Source: RGIG7378 sp045588325
GTDB lineage: Bacteria; Bacillota; Clostridia; RGIG7378
Direction: 5' to 3'
Length of the DNA: 25,211 nt
NCBI GenBank assembly: GCA_045588325.1
Contig: JAZNEA010000063.1
Span: forward strand, 1-25,211
Shown piece after piece: positions 5,674 through 13,173 of this stretch (position 1 is the stretch's first letter; every line of letters begins with the position of its first letter). The translations under genes and the position numbers were made by a program. The notes beneath the pieces were generated by a model. The model was not told the DNA's origin. It saw only the letters and a list, made by a program, of their open reading frames with translations, and made no database searches.

Positions 5674-8307
5674 TTATTCGTTCTCCTTCTTGGAAGGCAT
5701 CTTAAGAACAACAATTACAACTGCTACGATAACAACTACAGCACCTGCGCCAATTGCGATAGGAAGAATGATATCGTTCTTGGAACCGTCTGCATCCTTG
5801 TCGTCGTCGCCATCATCTGTTGTAGCTTCCTTAATTACGTTGCCCTCTGCGTCTGTAAGAGTGATCGTACCATCTGCAGAAACCTTGGACAGATCGTAGT
5901 CATCGAATGTGATTACGGGAGCTGTTGCGATAAGCAGGTTATCCAGAACCATGGCATCACCCTCTGCAAATGTACCTGTAACCTCGATAACCAACTGAGT
6001 GAAGTCCTCTACAGCCTTGAATGTAGCATAGTAGTGGTTCACATCCTTAATGAAGTTGGTATCTCCATCACAAGCGGTCTCGAGGATCTTAGCCATTGTA
6101 GCACCGTCACCGCCGTAGATAGCAATGTTGGTTGCGCCTGCGGGAACAGAGTATGCCAGAGTCATCATGTCGTGGTTAGCAACTGTGAGGCCGCTGAGAA
6201 CGATCTTCTGAGTTGTCTTAGTAGGATCAAACTTAACGTTAAGCAATGTGCCGTCAAACTTTGCATTCTCCTCAATTGTGGGAACCTCTGTTGTAGGATC
6301 ATCTGTTACCCATGTGCCATCGATGAATGCCTGGATGGAACCCCAAAGAGGATACTCCTCCTCGGATGCACCGAAGTCCTCAACACCCATTACGTAAGCC
6401 ATAAGCTTACCAAGCTGAGCATTGTACATATCCTCGTAACCGAAGAGCTTTGCATAAGGCTCATAACCCATGGCGTAAATCGGAACGTTCTGTCTGGAGT
6501 GACCGGAAGTTGTGAACTTAGCCTTCTTGAGGTCTGTCTCCCAACCCTCTCTGAGAACAAGACCGCCGGTCTCGTGGTCAGAGCTGAATACTACGATAGT
6601 ATCGGGGTTCTCGCAAGCGAACTTCAAGCAGATAGCTACCATCTCGTCTGTAGCGTTAACCTCACCGATCATATCGTCGTGGCTGTTGTCGTGACCAGCA
6701 GCGTCTGTCTGGCCGTTCTCAAACATCATGTAGAAACCAACGTTGTCGTTAGCCTCGGACTTGGCCTGGAGCCATGTCAGAGAGAAAGCAGTTACCATGG
6801 AGATGGTGGGGTTATCCACTGCCTGCAGGTCTGCGTATGTGGAGGTGTAGTAAACCTCGTGGCCCTCAGAAGAGCTAAGGTTAATGAACAACTTGTCGTT
6901 TGTTGCCCCAATAGCCTTGGACCAAGATGTGCACCAGCCGATGTCCTGATCCTTAAGCTCATTGTTCTTAAGGGAGTTGAATGTGGATGTGTAGTCAGTT
7001 GTTGCCTCGCCGATGAACAGGTCAGGAGCGAATGTCAGCATCTGCTTTGCAATTGTGCCGCTGTCACCACGCTGTGCATGAGCACCGCCGAAGTCAGCAG
7101 GAGTTGCGTCATAAGCCCATCCGATTGTAACAACACCGATAATCTTGCCGAATCTCTCACGGAGAACCTCGGAGATACATGGAATGGGGTTAAGGTTCTT
7201 GTCCAGGTTCTCATAACCATAAATGGTCTTGTAACCTGTGGAAAGAGCTGTACCACCAGCAGCGGAGTCGGTAGTAACGTTGTCCTTACCTGTGGACTCG
7301 TTAAGGGATGCTGTCTTGGAAGAACCGAAGTAAGGCATCTCGTTAACGATAAGGTTATCGTAGTAAGTCTCAGCGAGCTGAATCTCGGGAGTACCATAAC
7401 CATCAGAGAAGGAGAAGATCAAGTTGTTGGGCTGTACAAATGTTGTAGTTGTAAGAGCTGCAATAAGCTGATCATTTACGTTTGTGATGTTGGTGTTACC
7501 ACCTGTAGCGCCCAGAACTACTGCAGGCAGGTTAGTAGCGCCACCAAGAGCAGCATTAACCTTCCATGTGTAGGGGGTTGCGTCGGGGTTCCAGAACTCG
7601 CCAGCATCAACGCCAGCCCACTTGTTTGCGGAATCGCCGCCGTTGCTTGTGCCGCCGTTGTTGGAAGAGCCAGCGAACTCAAGGCCAGCCTTGGGAACAG
7701 CAACAGTCTCAGTTGCCTTGTCGAAGATAGGTCTGTCGTACAGAACCTGTGTATACTTCTGAAGGTCAGCTGCTGTGTATGTAGTTGCGGTGCCCTCTGC
7801 GTCAGTGATAGTAAGGTTGCACAAAGAAACCTTATCGCCAACTACGCAGCCTGCGCCCAACTTGAGGTAGAAGTAAGAAGCTGTGTACTTCTCTGCAAGC
7901 TCACCGCTCTCATCGGTAAAAGCTGCAACCTCTGCAGTTACGTGGTACCAGCCATCGCCTACGTCAACAACATCGGCGTTGGTGCCGAATGTCTCAGCAA
8001 TGAATGCAGGATCAGAAGCAACGCCTACGGTCTCCTTAGCATCACCAACAACGGACAGAGTTGTCTCTGCGTCAGTGTTGTGGGGCTTGATAAGGAAAGA
8101 AATAACATAGCCGTTCTTGATAGGTCTTGCAATCTTGAACTGGAATCTGCTCTCGCAGTAAGAATCGTCGCAGTTAGTAGCTGTAATGGTAACAACCTCT
8201 GTGTCTACTGTCTCTGCAGCAAAAGCTGATGTAGAGAAAGCAAATACGGAGGCAGCTGTCATTGCAAATACGAGAACTGCAATCACGATGCGTGAGAATT
8301 TGTTCAT
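5674..8307 (-). CDS. Surface alkaline phosphatase ALP-A
   Basis: An 877-residue PhoA-family phosphomonoesterase. Layout: signal peptide 1-30 (VFAFSTSAFA cleavage region); N-terminal beta-type module about 34-190 with DVGDGWYHVTAEV; Asn/Gly/Ser linker 211-230; conserved pre-core module about 243-296 (TPYTWKVNAALGGATNLP); catalytic core about 297-650; C-terminal beta-type domain about 690-800; acidic linker DDGDDDKDADGSKN; membrane helix about 846-869; tail KMPSKKENE. Metal and active-site residues of the PhoA type are all present: D302, S348 in TTDSAAGG, D400 and T402 in DATPA, E530, D535, H539, D577-H578 and H603. It should release phosphate from organic phosphates outside the cell while anchored in the membrane. 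Unlike ALP-C and ALP-D it has no Thr-Pro linker. AGGAGG precedes the ATG. Confidence 0.95.
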   Translation of the reverse strand: MNKFSRIVIAVLVFAMTAASVFAFSTSAFAAETVDTEVVTITATNCDDSYCESRFQFKIARPIKNGYVISFLIKPHNTDAETTLSVVGDAKETVGVASDPAFIAETFGTNADVVDVGDGWYHVTAEVAAFTDESGELAEKYTASYFYLKLGAGCVVGDKVSLCNLTITDAEGTATTYTAADLQKYTQVLYDRPIFDKATETVAVPKAGLEFAGSSNNGGTSNGGDSANKWAGVDAGEFWNPDATPYTWKVNAALGGATNLPAVVLGATGGNTNITNVNDQLIAALTTTTFVQPNNLIFSFSDGYGTPEIQLAETYYDNLIVNEMPYFGSSKTASLNESTGKDNVTTDSAAGGTALSTGYKTIYGYENLDKNLNPIPCISEVLRERFGKIIGVVTIGWAYDATPADFGGAHAQRGDSGTIAKQMLTFAPDLFIGEATTDYTSTFNSLKNNELKDQDIGWCTSWSKAIGATNDKLFINLSSSEGHEVYYTSTYADLQAVDNPTISMVTAFSLTWLQAKSEANDNVGFYMMFENGQTDAAGHDNSHDDMIGEVNATDEMVAICLKFACENPDTIVVFSSDHETGGLVLREGWETDLKKAKFTTSGHSRQNVPIYAMGYEPYAKLFGYEDMYNAQLGKLMAYVMGVEDFGASEEEYPLWGSIQAFIDGTWVTDDPTTEVPTIEENAKFDGTLLNVKFDPTKTTQKIVLSGLTVANHDMMTLAYSVPAGATNIAIYGGDGATMAKILETACDGDTNFIKDVNHYYATFKAVEDFTQLVIEVTGTFAEGDAMVLDNLLIATAPVITFDDYDLSKVSADGTITLTDAEGNVIKEATTDDGDDDKDADGSKNDIILPIAIGAGAVVVIVAVVIVVLKMPSKKENE

Positions 8308-8330
8308 AATGAATTCCTCCTAAAATGCTA

Positions 8331-8369
8331 TGCACAAGTAGTACGCCGTATTGACGCAAATCTTGTGCA
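8331..8369. promoter_or_regulatory. Dyad in the ALP-A leader (possible operator)
   Basis: TGCACAAG (8331-8338) and CTTGTGCA (8362-8369) are perfect 8-base inverted copies 23 bases apart. The right arm starts just downstream of the candidate ALP-A -10 on the minus strand, so the dyad would overlap the transcription start. It could be a repressor operator or an mRNA leader hairpin. Confidence 0.45.
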
Positions 8370-8371
8370 AA

Positions 8372-8404
8372 ATCATACTACCACGCAAAGAAAAAAATGT
8401 CCAA
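8372..8404 (-). promoter_or_regulatory. Candidate promoter of ALP-A
   Basis: On the minus strand TTGGAC (plus coordinates 8399-8404) is followed after 18 bases by TAGTAT (8375-8380). An overlapping TATGAT lies at 8372-8377 with a 21-base spacer. A T-rich spacer runs between. No recognisable Pho-box repeat was seen. Confidence 0.45.
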
Positions 8405-8449
8405 GGATTTTGGCCAAAAAAATGAAAATTTTATTTAAATTATTCAAAA

Positions 8450-8469
8450 CGCGCCTGCGCCCAGGCGCG
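8450..8469. other. GC-rich hairpin in the divergent ALP-A / VTC intergenic region
   Basis: CGCGCCTG (8450-8457) pairs with CAGGCGCG (8462-8469) around a CGCC loop, in otherwise AT-rich DNA. Read on the minus strand it is followed by TTTTGAATAATTT, like a terminator facing ALP-A. It may insulate ALP-A from antisense transcription or act on a longer leader. Confidence 0.5.
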
Positions 8470-8494
8470 CGTACTATAGTAAAGTTGGATACAC

Positions 8495-8523
8495 TTAACA
8501 ATTGCACTGTTTCATGGTATAAA
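8495..8523 (+). promoter_or_regulatory. Promoter of the VTC operon
   Basis: TTAACA at 8495-8500 and TATAAA at 8518-8523 are separated by 17 bases, a good sigma-A type promoter about 30 bases ahead of the VTC gene start. Confidence 0.7.
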
Positions 8524-8554
8524 ATAACAGAGAGTTTTTTGGCAGGAGGGCAGG

Positions 8555-9319
8555 ATGCAGTCTCAAAACGGAGCGGTATTTAACAGATACGAGCGCAAGT
8601 TTGTGTTGACGCGTCAGCAGCACGACCAGTTGTTGAAATTGCTGGGCTCCCAGGTGGTGGTGGACAAGTATGGCAAGTCAGTGATTTGCAGTCTGTACTA
8701 CGATACGCAGGACGGACTGTTGATCAATCGCTCAATAGACAAGCCAGTGTATAAGGAAAAGCTGAGAATCAGATGCTATGGCGTTCCCGCTCCGGACTCC
8801 AAGGCTTTCCTGGAGATTAAGCGCAAGTTTAAGGGGTTTGGCAACAAGCGGAGAGTTGCTATGAAACTTTCCAAGTGCCTGGACTACTTGGACAGAGGCA
8901 TCTATCCTCAGGATAAAGATTGTCAGATTCTCAGAGAGATAGATTATCTGATTCACCAGGTGGATTTGAGACCGGCAGCATTTGTGGCTTGTGACCGCAC
9001 GGCGTACGAGGCACCACAGATGCCTGGGTTCAGGATGACCATGGACAGCGGATTGCGGGGACGGATTGACCACCCCAACATGGACATGGGCGATGCAGGA
9101 TGGATGTTTTTTGGTGGCGTGGATGATTTGTACCTGATGGAGGTTAAGGTTCCAGAGGGCGTTCCCATGTGGTTGACCCAGGCCATGAAGCAGTTAAACA
9201 TATTGCCCAGTTCTTATTCCAAGTACGGCAAGATGTTCGAGCTCAGCCGCAGCCATGGCAGGTTGCCGGGACAGTGGCATCCAGGTGCCCTTAATATACC
9301 TGAACCACAGGACGTATAA
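8555..9319 (+). CDS. VTC-domain protein, candidate polyphosphate polymerase
   Basis: A 254-residue single-domain protein of the VTC family. Yeast Vtc4 of this fold makes polyphosphate from ATP inside a basic tunnel. The characteristic charged strands are present: RYERKF (11-16), EKLRIRCYG (68-76), FLEIKRKFKG (85-94), ACDRTAYE (145-152), LRGRID (167-172) and the acidic metal-binding strand YLMEVKVP (193-200). These match the Arg/Lys-rich substrate tunnel and the late Glu ligand of the family. No signal peptide or membrane helix is seen, so it is cytoplasmic or membrane-associated through its partner. GGAGGG lies upstream of the ATG. The DUF4956 gene 20 bases downstream is the usual companion. 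Bacterial members are not all proven polymerases, so the substrate is an inference. Confidence 0.9.
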   Translation: MQSQNGAVFNRYERKFVLTRQQHDQLLKLLGSQVVVDKYGKSVICSLYYDTQDGLLINRSIDKPVYKEKLRIRCYGVPAPDSKAFLEIKRKFKGFGNKRRVAMKLSKCLDYLDRGIYPQDKDCQILREIDYLIHQVDLRPAAFVACDRTAYEAPQMPGFRMTMDSGLRGRIDHPNMDMGDAGWMFFGGVDDLYLMEVKVPEGVPMWLTQAMKQLNILPSSYSKYGKMFELSRSHGRLPGQWHPGALNIPEPQDV

Positions 9320-9339
9320 CACAGAGAGAGGAAACAAAG

Positions 9340-10011
9340 ATGTTTGATTCAGTTAAGACAATATTTGGAGGATGGACCACAGCAGCCGTATTGGTATGCC
9401 TGGGGGTTTCGCTGGCAATCGGTATTGCCATCGCAGTTGTATATCGCCTGACGGGCAACCGTAATCGCAGCATGGCCATGACATTGGCCCTTTTGCCAGC
9501 CATGGTTCAGTCCATAATAATGTTGGTTAACGGCAATCTTGGCATTGCATTTACCGTTTGCGGCGCCTTTGCATTGGTCAGATTCAGATCCAACCCCGGT
9601 TCTGCCAGAGATATCAGCTACATATTCTTTTCGGTGTGTTGCGGATTGGCCTGCGGCATGGGATACGTGATTTACGCAGCGGTTTTTTCCGTAATCATGG
9701 CTGTAGTTATGGTAATACTATCATTTGTCAGCCTTACGGCCATCAGGGACACAGAAAAGAGACTCAAAATAGCTATTCCCGAGACGCTGGAATTTGAGGG
9801 AGTGTTTGACGACCTTTTCGAGAAATATCTAAAAAAATACCACTGCGATAAGGTTCGCACAGCTAACATGGGTAGCATATACGAGCTTTCATATGTGGTT
9901 GTATTCAAGGACGATTCCCAAATGAAGGAGTTTATTGACCAGGTTCGCTGCAGAAACGGCAATTTGGCAATCTCAATCGGGGAGAATGTGGCAAGAGCAG
10001 AGGATTTATAA
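9340..10011 (+). CDS. DUF4956 membrane protein
   Basis: A 223-residue integral membrane protein. The N-terminal 135 residues hold about four hydrophobic helices (VLVCLGVSLAIGIAIAVVY, ALLPAMVQSIIMLV, ISYIFFSVCCGLACGMGYVI and AAVFSVIMAVVMVILSFV). The GAFALVRFRSNPGSARDISY segment between them is typical of DUF4956. The C-terminal 85 residues form a soluble alpha/beta domain with ferredoxin-like character. The family is repeatedly encoded beside VTC-domain proteins and is thought to be a membrane partner, perhaps for product export or anchoring; its biochemistry is not established. A GAGAGAGGA ribosome binding site precedes the ATG. It lies in a four-gene run with gaps of 20 and 12 bases. Confidence 0.9.
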   Translation: MFDSVKTIFGGWTTAAVLVCLGVSLAIGIAIAVVYRLTGNRNRSMAMTLALLPAMVQSIIMLVNGNLGIAFTVCGAFALVRFRSNPGSARDISYIFFSVCCGLACGMGYVIYAAVFSVIMAVVMVILSFVSLTAIRDTEKRLKIAIPETLEFEGVFDDLFEKYLKKYHCDKVRTANMGSIYELSYVVVFKDDSQMKEFIDQVRCRNGNLAISIGENVARAEDL

Positions 10012-10023
10012 TCAGGAGTTTTC

Positions 10024-11124
10024 GTGGAGAACACAGTAATAACCTACAAATGTCCGAATTGTTCAGGAGGATTGGAGTATCAGCCAGGGGCTGACAAATT
10101 GGTATGCCCGTTTTGCGATTCGGAATTTGCAGAGCAGGAGCTTAAGGACACCAAGGCCTACAGTCAGGCCCAGGAGGACCAGCGCAGGCAGGAGGAATTT
10201 AACGCCGGTATGGTGGAGTACAATTGCCCCTCCTGTGGAGCGGAGATTCTGGCAGACCAGCACACAGCGGCGGAGATTTGTCCGTACTGCCATAACCCTG
10301 TAGTTGCCAAGGGTAGATTGTCGGGAGCGTTGAGGCCAGACACGGTGGTTCCCTTTAAGTACGATGCTGAGGCGGCCAAGAGCAAATTTATGGAAATCAT
10401 GGGCAAAAAGTGGTTTTTGCCAAAGGACTTCTTAGCGACAGCACATCTGGAGAAAATACAGGGCATCTATTACCCGTTCTGGGTGGCAGATGCAGATGCG
10501 GACTGTTCTTTTGAGGGAATAGGCACCAGAGTGCGCTCCTGGAGAACGGGCAATATCAAATACACAGAGACCACAAAATACAAGGTGTACAGGCGTGGGG
10601 ACATACATTTTGAGGACCTGAGCACAGCCGCACTTTCCGAGGCAGACAAGGCCATGTTGGAGGGTGTTTTGCCATTCCCTGCCACCTGTCACGAACCCTT
10701 CTCCATGACATATTTGTCGGGATTTGTAACAAAAAAGCGAAACATGGAAAGGACCGATATTCAGGGCGACGTCAAGAACCGAATCAACCAGTACGCAGAG
10801 CAGATTTTGCGTGGCACGATCCATGGATACAGCACGGTTTCTTCCATGGAAAAGAGTGCGGTGGTAAAGCATAGCAATTGGGAGTATTGCCTGATGCCCC
10901 TATGGATCCTCACCTATAACACGCCAAAACGCAGATACACATTCGCCATGAACGGCTATACAGGTAAGACCTATGGAGAGATGCCGATTAACTGGAAGAA
11001 ACTTGCCCTGGTGGCAGGAGTGGTAGGTGCGTTGTTGGGCCTGGCCACAGCGTTTTTGCTACCCTTGCTCATAGAGGGATCCGGCTATTATTACAGTAGC
11101 GGAGGAGGCCTGTGGATATGGTAA
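10024..11124 (+). CDS. Double zinc-ribbon membrane protein
   Basis: A 366-residue protein with two N-terminal zinc ribbons of the CPxC-x14-CPxC type: C10, C13, C28, C31 and C68, C71, C86, C89, joined by a Gln/Glu-rich helix. The middle region (residues about 100-320) is a soluble domain of unknown function that includes YYPFWVADADADCSFEGIGT and MPLWILTYNT. A single membrane helix sits near 325-350 (KLALVAGVVGALLGLATAFLLPLL), followed by a Tyr/Ser/Gly tail ending GGGLWIW. Such proteins occur widely in Bacillota, often beside a TPM-domain gene as here. The start is GTG, supported by AGGAG at 10014-10018. The coding end overlaps the start of the TPM gene. The exact function is unknown; a role in membrane quality control or signalling is speculation. 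Confidence 0.8.
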   Translation: MENTVITYKCPNCSGGLEYQPGADKLVCPFCDSEFAEQELKDTKAYSQAQEDQRRQEEFNAGMVEYNCPSCGAEILADQHTAAEICPYCHNPVVAKGRLSGALRPDTVVPFKYDAEAAKSKFMEIMGKKWFLPKDFLATAHLEKIQGIYYPFWVADADADCSFEGIGTRVRSWRTGNIKYTETTKYKVYRRGDIHFEDLSTAALSEADKAMLEGVLPFPATCHEPFSMTYLSGFVTKKRNMERTDIQGDVKNRINQYAEQILRGTIHGYSTVSSMEKSAVVKHSNWEYCLMPLWILTYNTPKRRYTFAMNGYTGKTYGEMPINWKKLALVAGVVGALLGLATAFLLPLLIEGSGYYYSSGGGLWIW

Positions 11125-11855
11125 AGAGAATCGTTAGCATATTGTTGCTGCTGGTTGTGCTTGCAGTGTCCACGGTAGCTGTAGGTGCAGGCGACGTGAC
11201 ATACCTGTTGGATAAGGCAGGAGACGGAATCATCGAGGATCACGGCGCGCTGACAGCCCTGCTCATTGAGGCATCCACAGAGAAGGACGCATATTTTGTT
11301 GTGGTAACAACGGACGTATCCTATGACGGAGATGTTGAGGCAGCTGGCCGAAAGCACTGCTATGAGGCAGGTCTGAATTACAGATCAGATGACGTAATAC
11401 TTATGGTTATCAACATGGCGGACCGCACATATGACTTGTTTCTGTGGGGGTGGCCTGACCAGGAGTTTTCCAGAGGAGATGTGGATGATGTTCTGGATGC
11501 CATGGAGAGCCAAATGCGTGCAGGAGATTACGATGGCGCAGCTCGCAGCTTTGTGAGCGCGGCCAAGGTCGCTTGTCCAAGTGGGCAACAGGAGCGGAGC
11601 GGCATGGGCGTGTACATTCTAGGCGGAATCATCACAATGCTGGTTGTGGCAGGAGCCTTTGTGGGAATTGTCACACTAAGATATAAGATGAAATTGACGC
11701 CCACAAATTACCCTCTTAATGAGTTCACACAATTGGAGCTTAAGGACCAAAGAGATGTGTTTTTGACAAGAAATGTTATTAGAACCGTGGTTCAGAGTTC
11801 CAGCAGTGGTGGCGGTGGAAGCCGTGGAGGCCATGCCGGCGGAAGAGGATTTTAG
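11118..11855 (+). CDS. TPM-domain membrane protein
   Basis: A 245-residue protein with a signal peptide (RIVSILLLLVVLAVSTVAVG), an extracytoplasmic TPM domain (about 26-155) and a membrane helix near 182-203 (YILGGIITMLVVAGAFVGIV). The cytoplasmic tail ends in a Gly/Ser/Arg-rich stretch (SSGGGGSRGGHAGGRGF), typical of the YgcG/TPM group. TPM domains have been linked to photosystem repair phosphatases in plants; bacterial roles are poorly known. The ATG at 11118 overlaps the upstream stop codon and is nine bases from GGAGGAGG (11101-11108). A GTG at 11112 is in frame but only three bases from that site, so the ATG is preferred. It probably works with the zinc-ribbon protein encoded just before it. 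Confidence 0.85.
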   Translation: MVKRIVSILLLLVVLAVSTVAVGAGDVTYLLDKAGDGIIEDHGALTALLIEASTEKDAYFVVVTTDVSYDGDVEAAGRKHCYEAGLNYRSDDVILMVINMADRTYDLFLWGWPDQEFSRGDVDDVLDAMESQMRAGDYDGAARSFVSAAKVACPSGQQERSGMGVYILGGIITMLVVAGAFVGIVTLRYKMKLTPTNYPLNEFTQLELKDQRDVFLTRNVIRTVVQSSSSGGGGSRGGHAGGRGF

Positions 11856-11871
11856 AAGTTCAGTTAAGAAC

Positions 11872-12062
11872 TAAAAGTGAAGAGTGAATAAAGTTGGATA
11901 GTTTAGAGTTAAGAGTTAAGAGATAAAAAGTTGGCTAACGAATAGTTAGTCAACTTTTTATCTCTCAACTTTGGCCTTTGGAACATAGTGTCCAGAACTC
12001 TTCACTCTTCACTTTTAACTTTTAACTCACCAACTTTATTCACTCTTATCTCTTAACTCTTA
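11872..12062. repeat. Nested inverted-repeat element with alternative pairings
   Basis: This intergenic stretch is almost entirely self-complementary. A central hairpin pairs 11919-11939 with 11945-11965 (21 bases, one G-T pair, five-base loop) and extends to 11914-11970 with one mismatch. Around it, 11872-11888 pairs perfectly with 12001-12017 (17 bases), 11880-11897 with 12030-12047 (18 bases) and 11910-11923 with 12049-12062 (14 bases). Several of these share arms and exclude one another. The arms are built from short iterated words such as GAGTTAAGAGTTAAGAG and AAGTGAAGAGTGAA. It separates the TPM operon from the aro operon, 17 bases before the aroB start. No open frame or clear promoter was found in it. 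Confidence 0.85.
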
Positions 12063-12078
12063 GCTAAAAGGAGGTCAC

Positions 12079-13167
12079 ATGCAGAGCGTACACGTAAATA
12101 CATCTCAGCCATATGACGTACTGGTTGGCACAGGTTTGTTGGAGAGCCTGGGTAACCTTATTGGACGTCGTTTTCCTGGGGCAAAATGCTTTGTCGTGGC
12201 AGATTCCAACGTTATGGCCATATACGGAGGCAAGGTAATAGGCGCCCTGAGAGATGCCCACATTGAGACAAAATCCCTTTCTTTTGTGCCGGGAGAGGCC
12301 TCCAAGACCATGCACACGGTAGAGATTATTCTGTCCGAGCTTAAGAGGGCAGAAATGACACGCTCCGATCTGGTGATAGCACTGGGTGGAGGCATTACTG
12401 GAGATATGGCAGGTTTCGCAGCCTCTATTTACCTTAGAGGCATACGTTTCGTCCAGATTCCGACCACGCTTTTGGCAGCGGTGGATGCTTCTGTGGGAGG
12501 CAAAACCGGAGTAAATATGGGTGGACACAAGAACCAGATCGGCACGTTCTGGCAACCTTCCATGGTCATAATTGATCCAGAGACTATGGACACTCTGCCA
12601 GGTCGAGAGGTCGCCTGCGGCATGGCTGAGGTAATCAAGTACGGATGTATCAGGGACAAAAGGATATTGGAGCTGGCAGACAGGCTGGCTCAGATTGCAG
12701 CAACTCCCACTACGGGAGAGACTGACCCATCGGTTCACGGCATTTTGGAGGAGCTTATTTTGTCCTGTGTCGCCATTAAGGCCCAGGTTGTAGAGGCCGA
12801 TGAGAGGGATACGGGAGAGAGAATGCTCCTGAACTTTGGACATACAGTGGGACACGCCGTGGAAAAGTGTACTGGCGGAGAGGTTCAGCACGGAGAGGGC
12901 GTCGCCATCGGAATGGTTGTGATGTCCAGGACCGCAGAGGCCATGGGTTTGTGCCCCACAGGATATACAGATAGATTGACACAGATTTTGGAGGGATTGG
13001 GTCTGCCAGTGGCATGCCCTGTTCCAAAGGCAGATATCGTGGAGGCTATCAGGACAGACAAAAAGAGGGCTGGACAGAGGATTAGCATAGTTATGCCAAA
13101 CATGGATGGCCAGTGCAGCATAGTCCCGGTAGATATGGACCAGCTACCGCAAATGCTCATTATTTAA
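12079..13167 (+). CDS. aroB: 3-dehydroquinate synthase
   Basis: A 362-residue cytoplasmic enzyme that converts DAHP to 3-dehydroquinate, the second step of the shikimate pathway. It uses NAD and a divalent metal. Motifs are ALGGGITGDMAGF (101-113, NAD binding) and PTTLLAAVDASVGGKTGVN (128-146). The metal ligands E184 (AEVIKYG), H255 (NFGHTVGHA) and H271 (HGEGVAIGM) are also present. Length is normal for the family. AAGGAGGT at 12068-12075 supports the ATG. It is the first gene of the aro operon; aroA follows after six bases. The inverted-repeat element lies directly upstream. Confidence 0.97.
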   Translation: MQSVHVNTSQPYDVLVGTGLLESLGNLIGRRFPGAKCFVVADSNVMAIYGGKVIGALRDAHIETKSLSFVPGEASKTMHTVEIILSELKRAEMTRSDLVIALGGGITGDMAGFAASIYLRGIRFVQIPTTLLAAVDASVGGKTGVNMGGHKNQIGTFWQPSMVIIDPETMDTLPGREVACGMAEVIKYGCIRDKRILELADRLAQIAATPTTGETDPSVHGILEELILSCVAIKAQVVEADERDTGERMLLNFGHTVGHAVEKCTGGEVQHGEGVAIGMVVMSRTAEAMGLCPTGYTDRLTQILEGLGLPVACPVPKADIVEAIRTDKKRAGQRISIVMPNMDGQCSIVPVDMDQLPQMLII

Positions 13168-13173
13168 CAACAA

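Noticed and set aside
5392..8229. Very long open frame (945 codons) on the plus strand opposite ALP-A and the fusion gene
   Set aside because: It is antisense to two genes with clear domains. Its product is Cys-rich and repetitive, as expected from reading biased codons backwards, it has no ribosome binding site or recognisable domain, and similar shadows occur opposite ALP-B and ALP-D.
8308..8554. Possible Pho-box upstream of ALP-A and the VTC gene
   Set aside because: Only a single TTAACA was found, and it fits a -35 element; no repeats at 11-base spacing are present.
8365..8583. Small plus-strand open frame of 72 codons before the VTC gene
   Set aside because: It runs across the divergent promoters, lacks a ribosome binding site and overlaps the VTC start in another frame.
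11914..11970. Simple intrinsic terminator of the TPM operon
   Set aside because: The stem is strong but no T-run follows the hairpin, and it is only part of a larger set of alternative pairings.
11872..12062. CRISPR array or transposon end
   Set aside because: The repeats are inverted and nested rather than regularly spaced direct repeats, and no transposase or cas gene is nearby.
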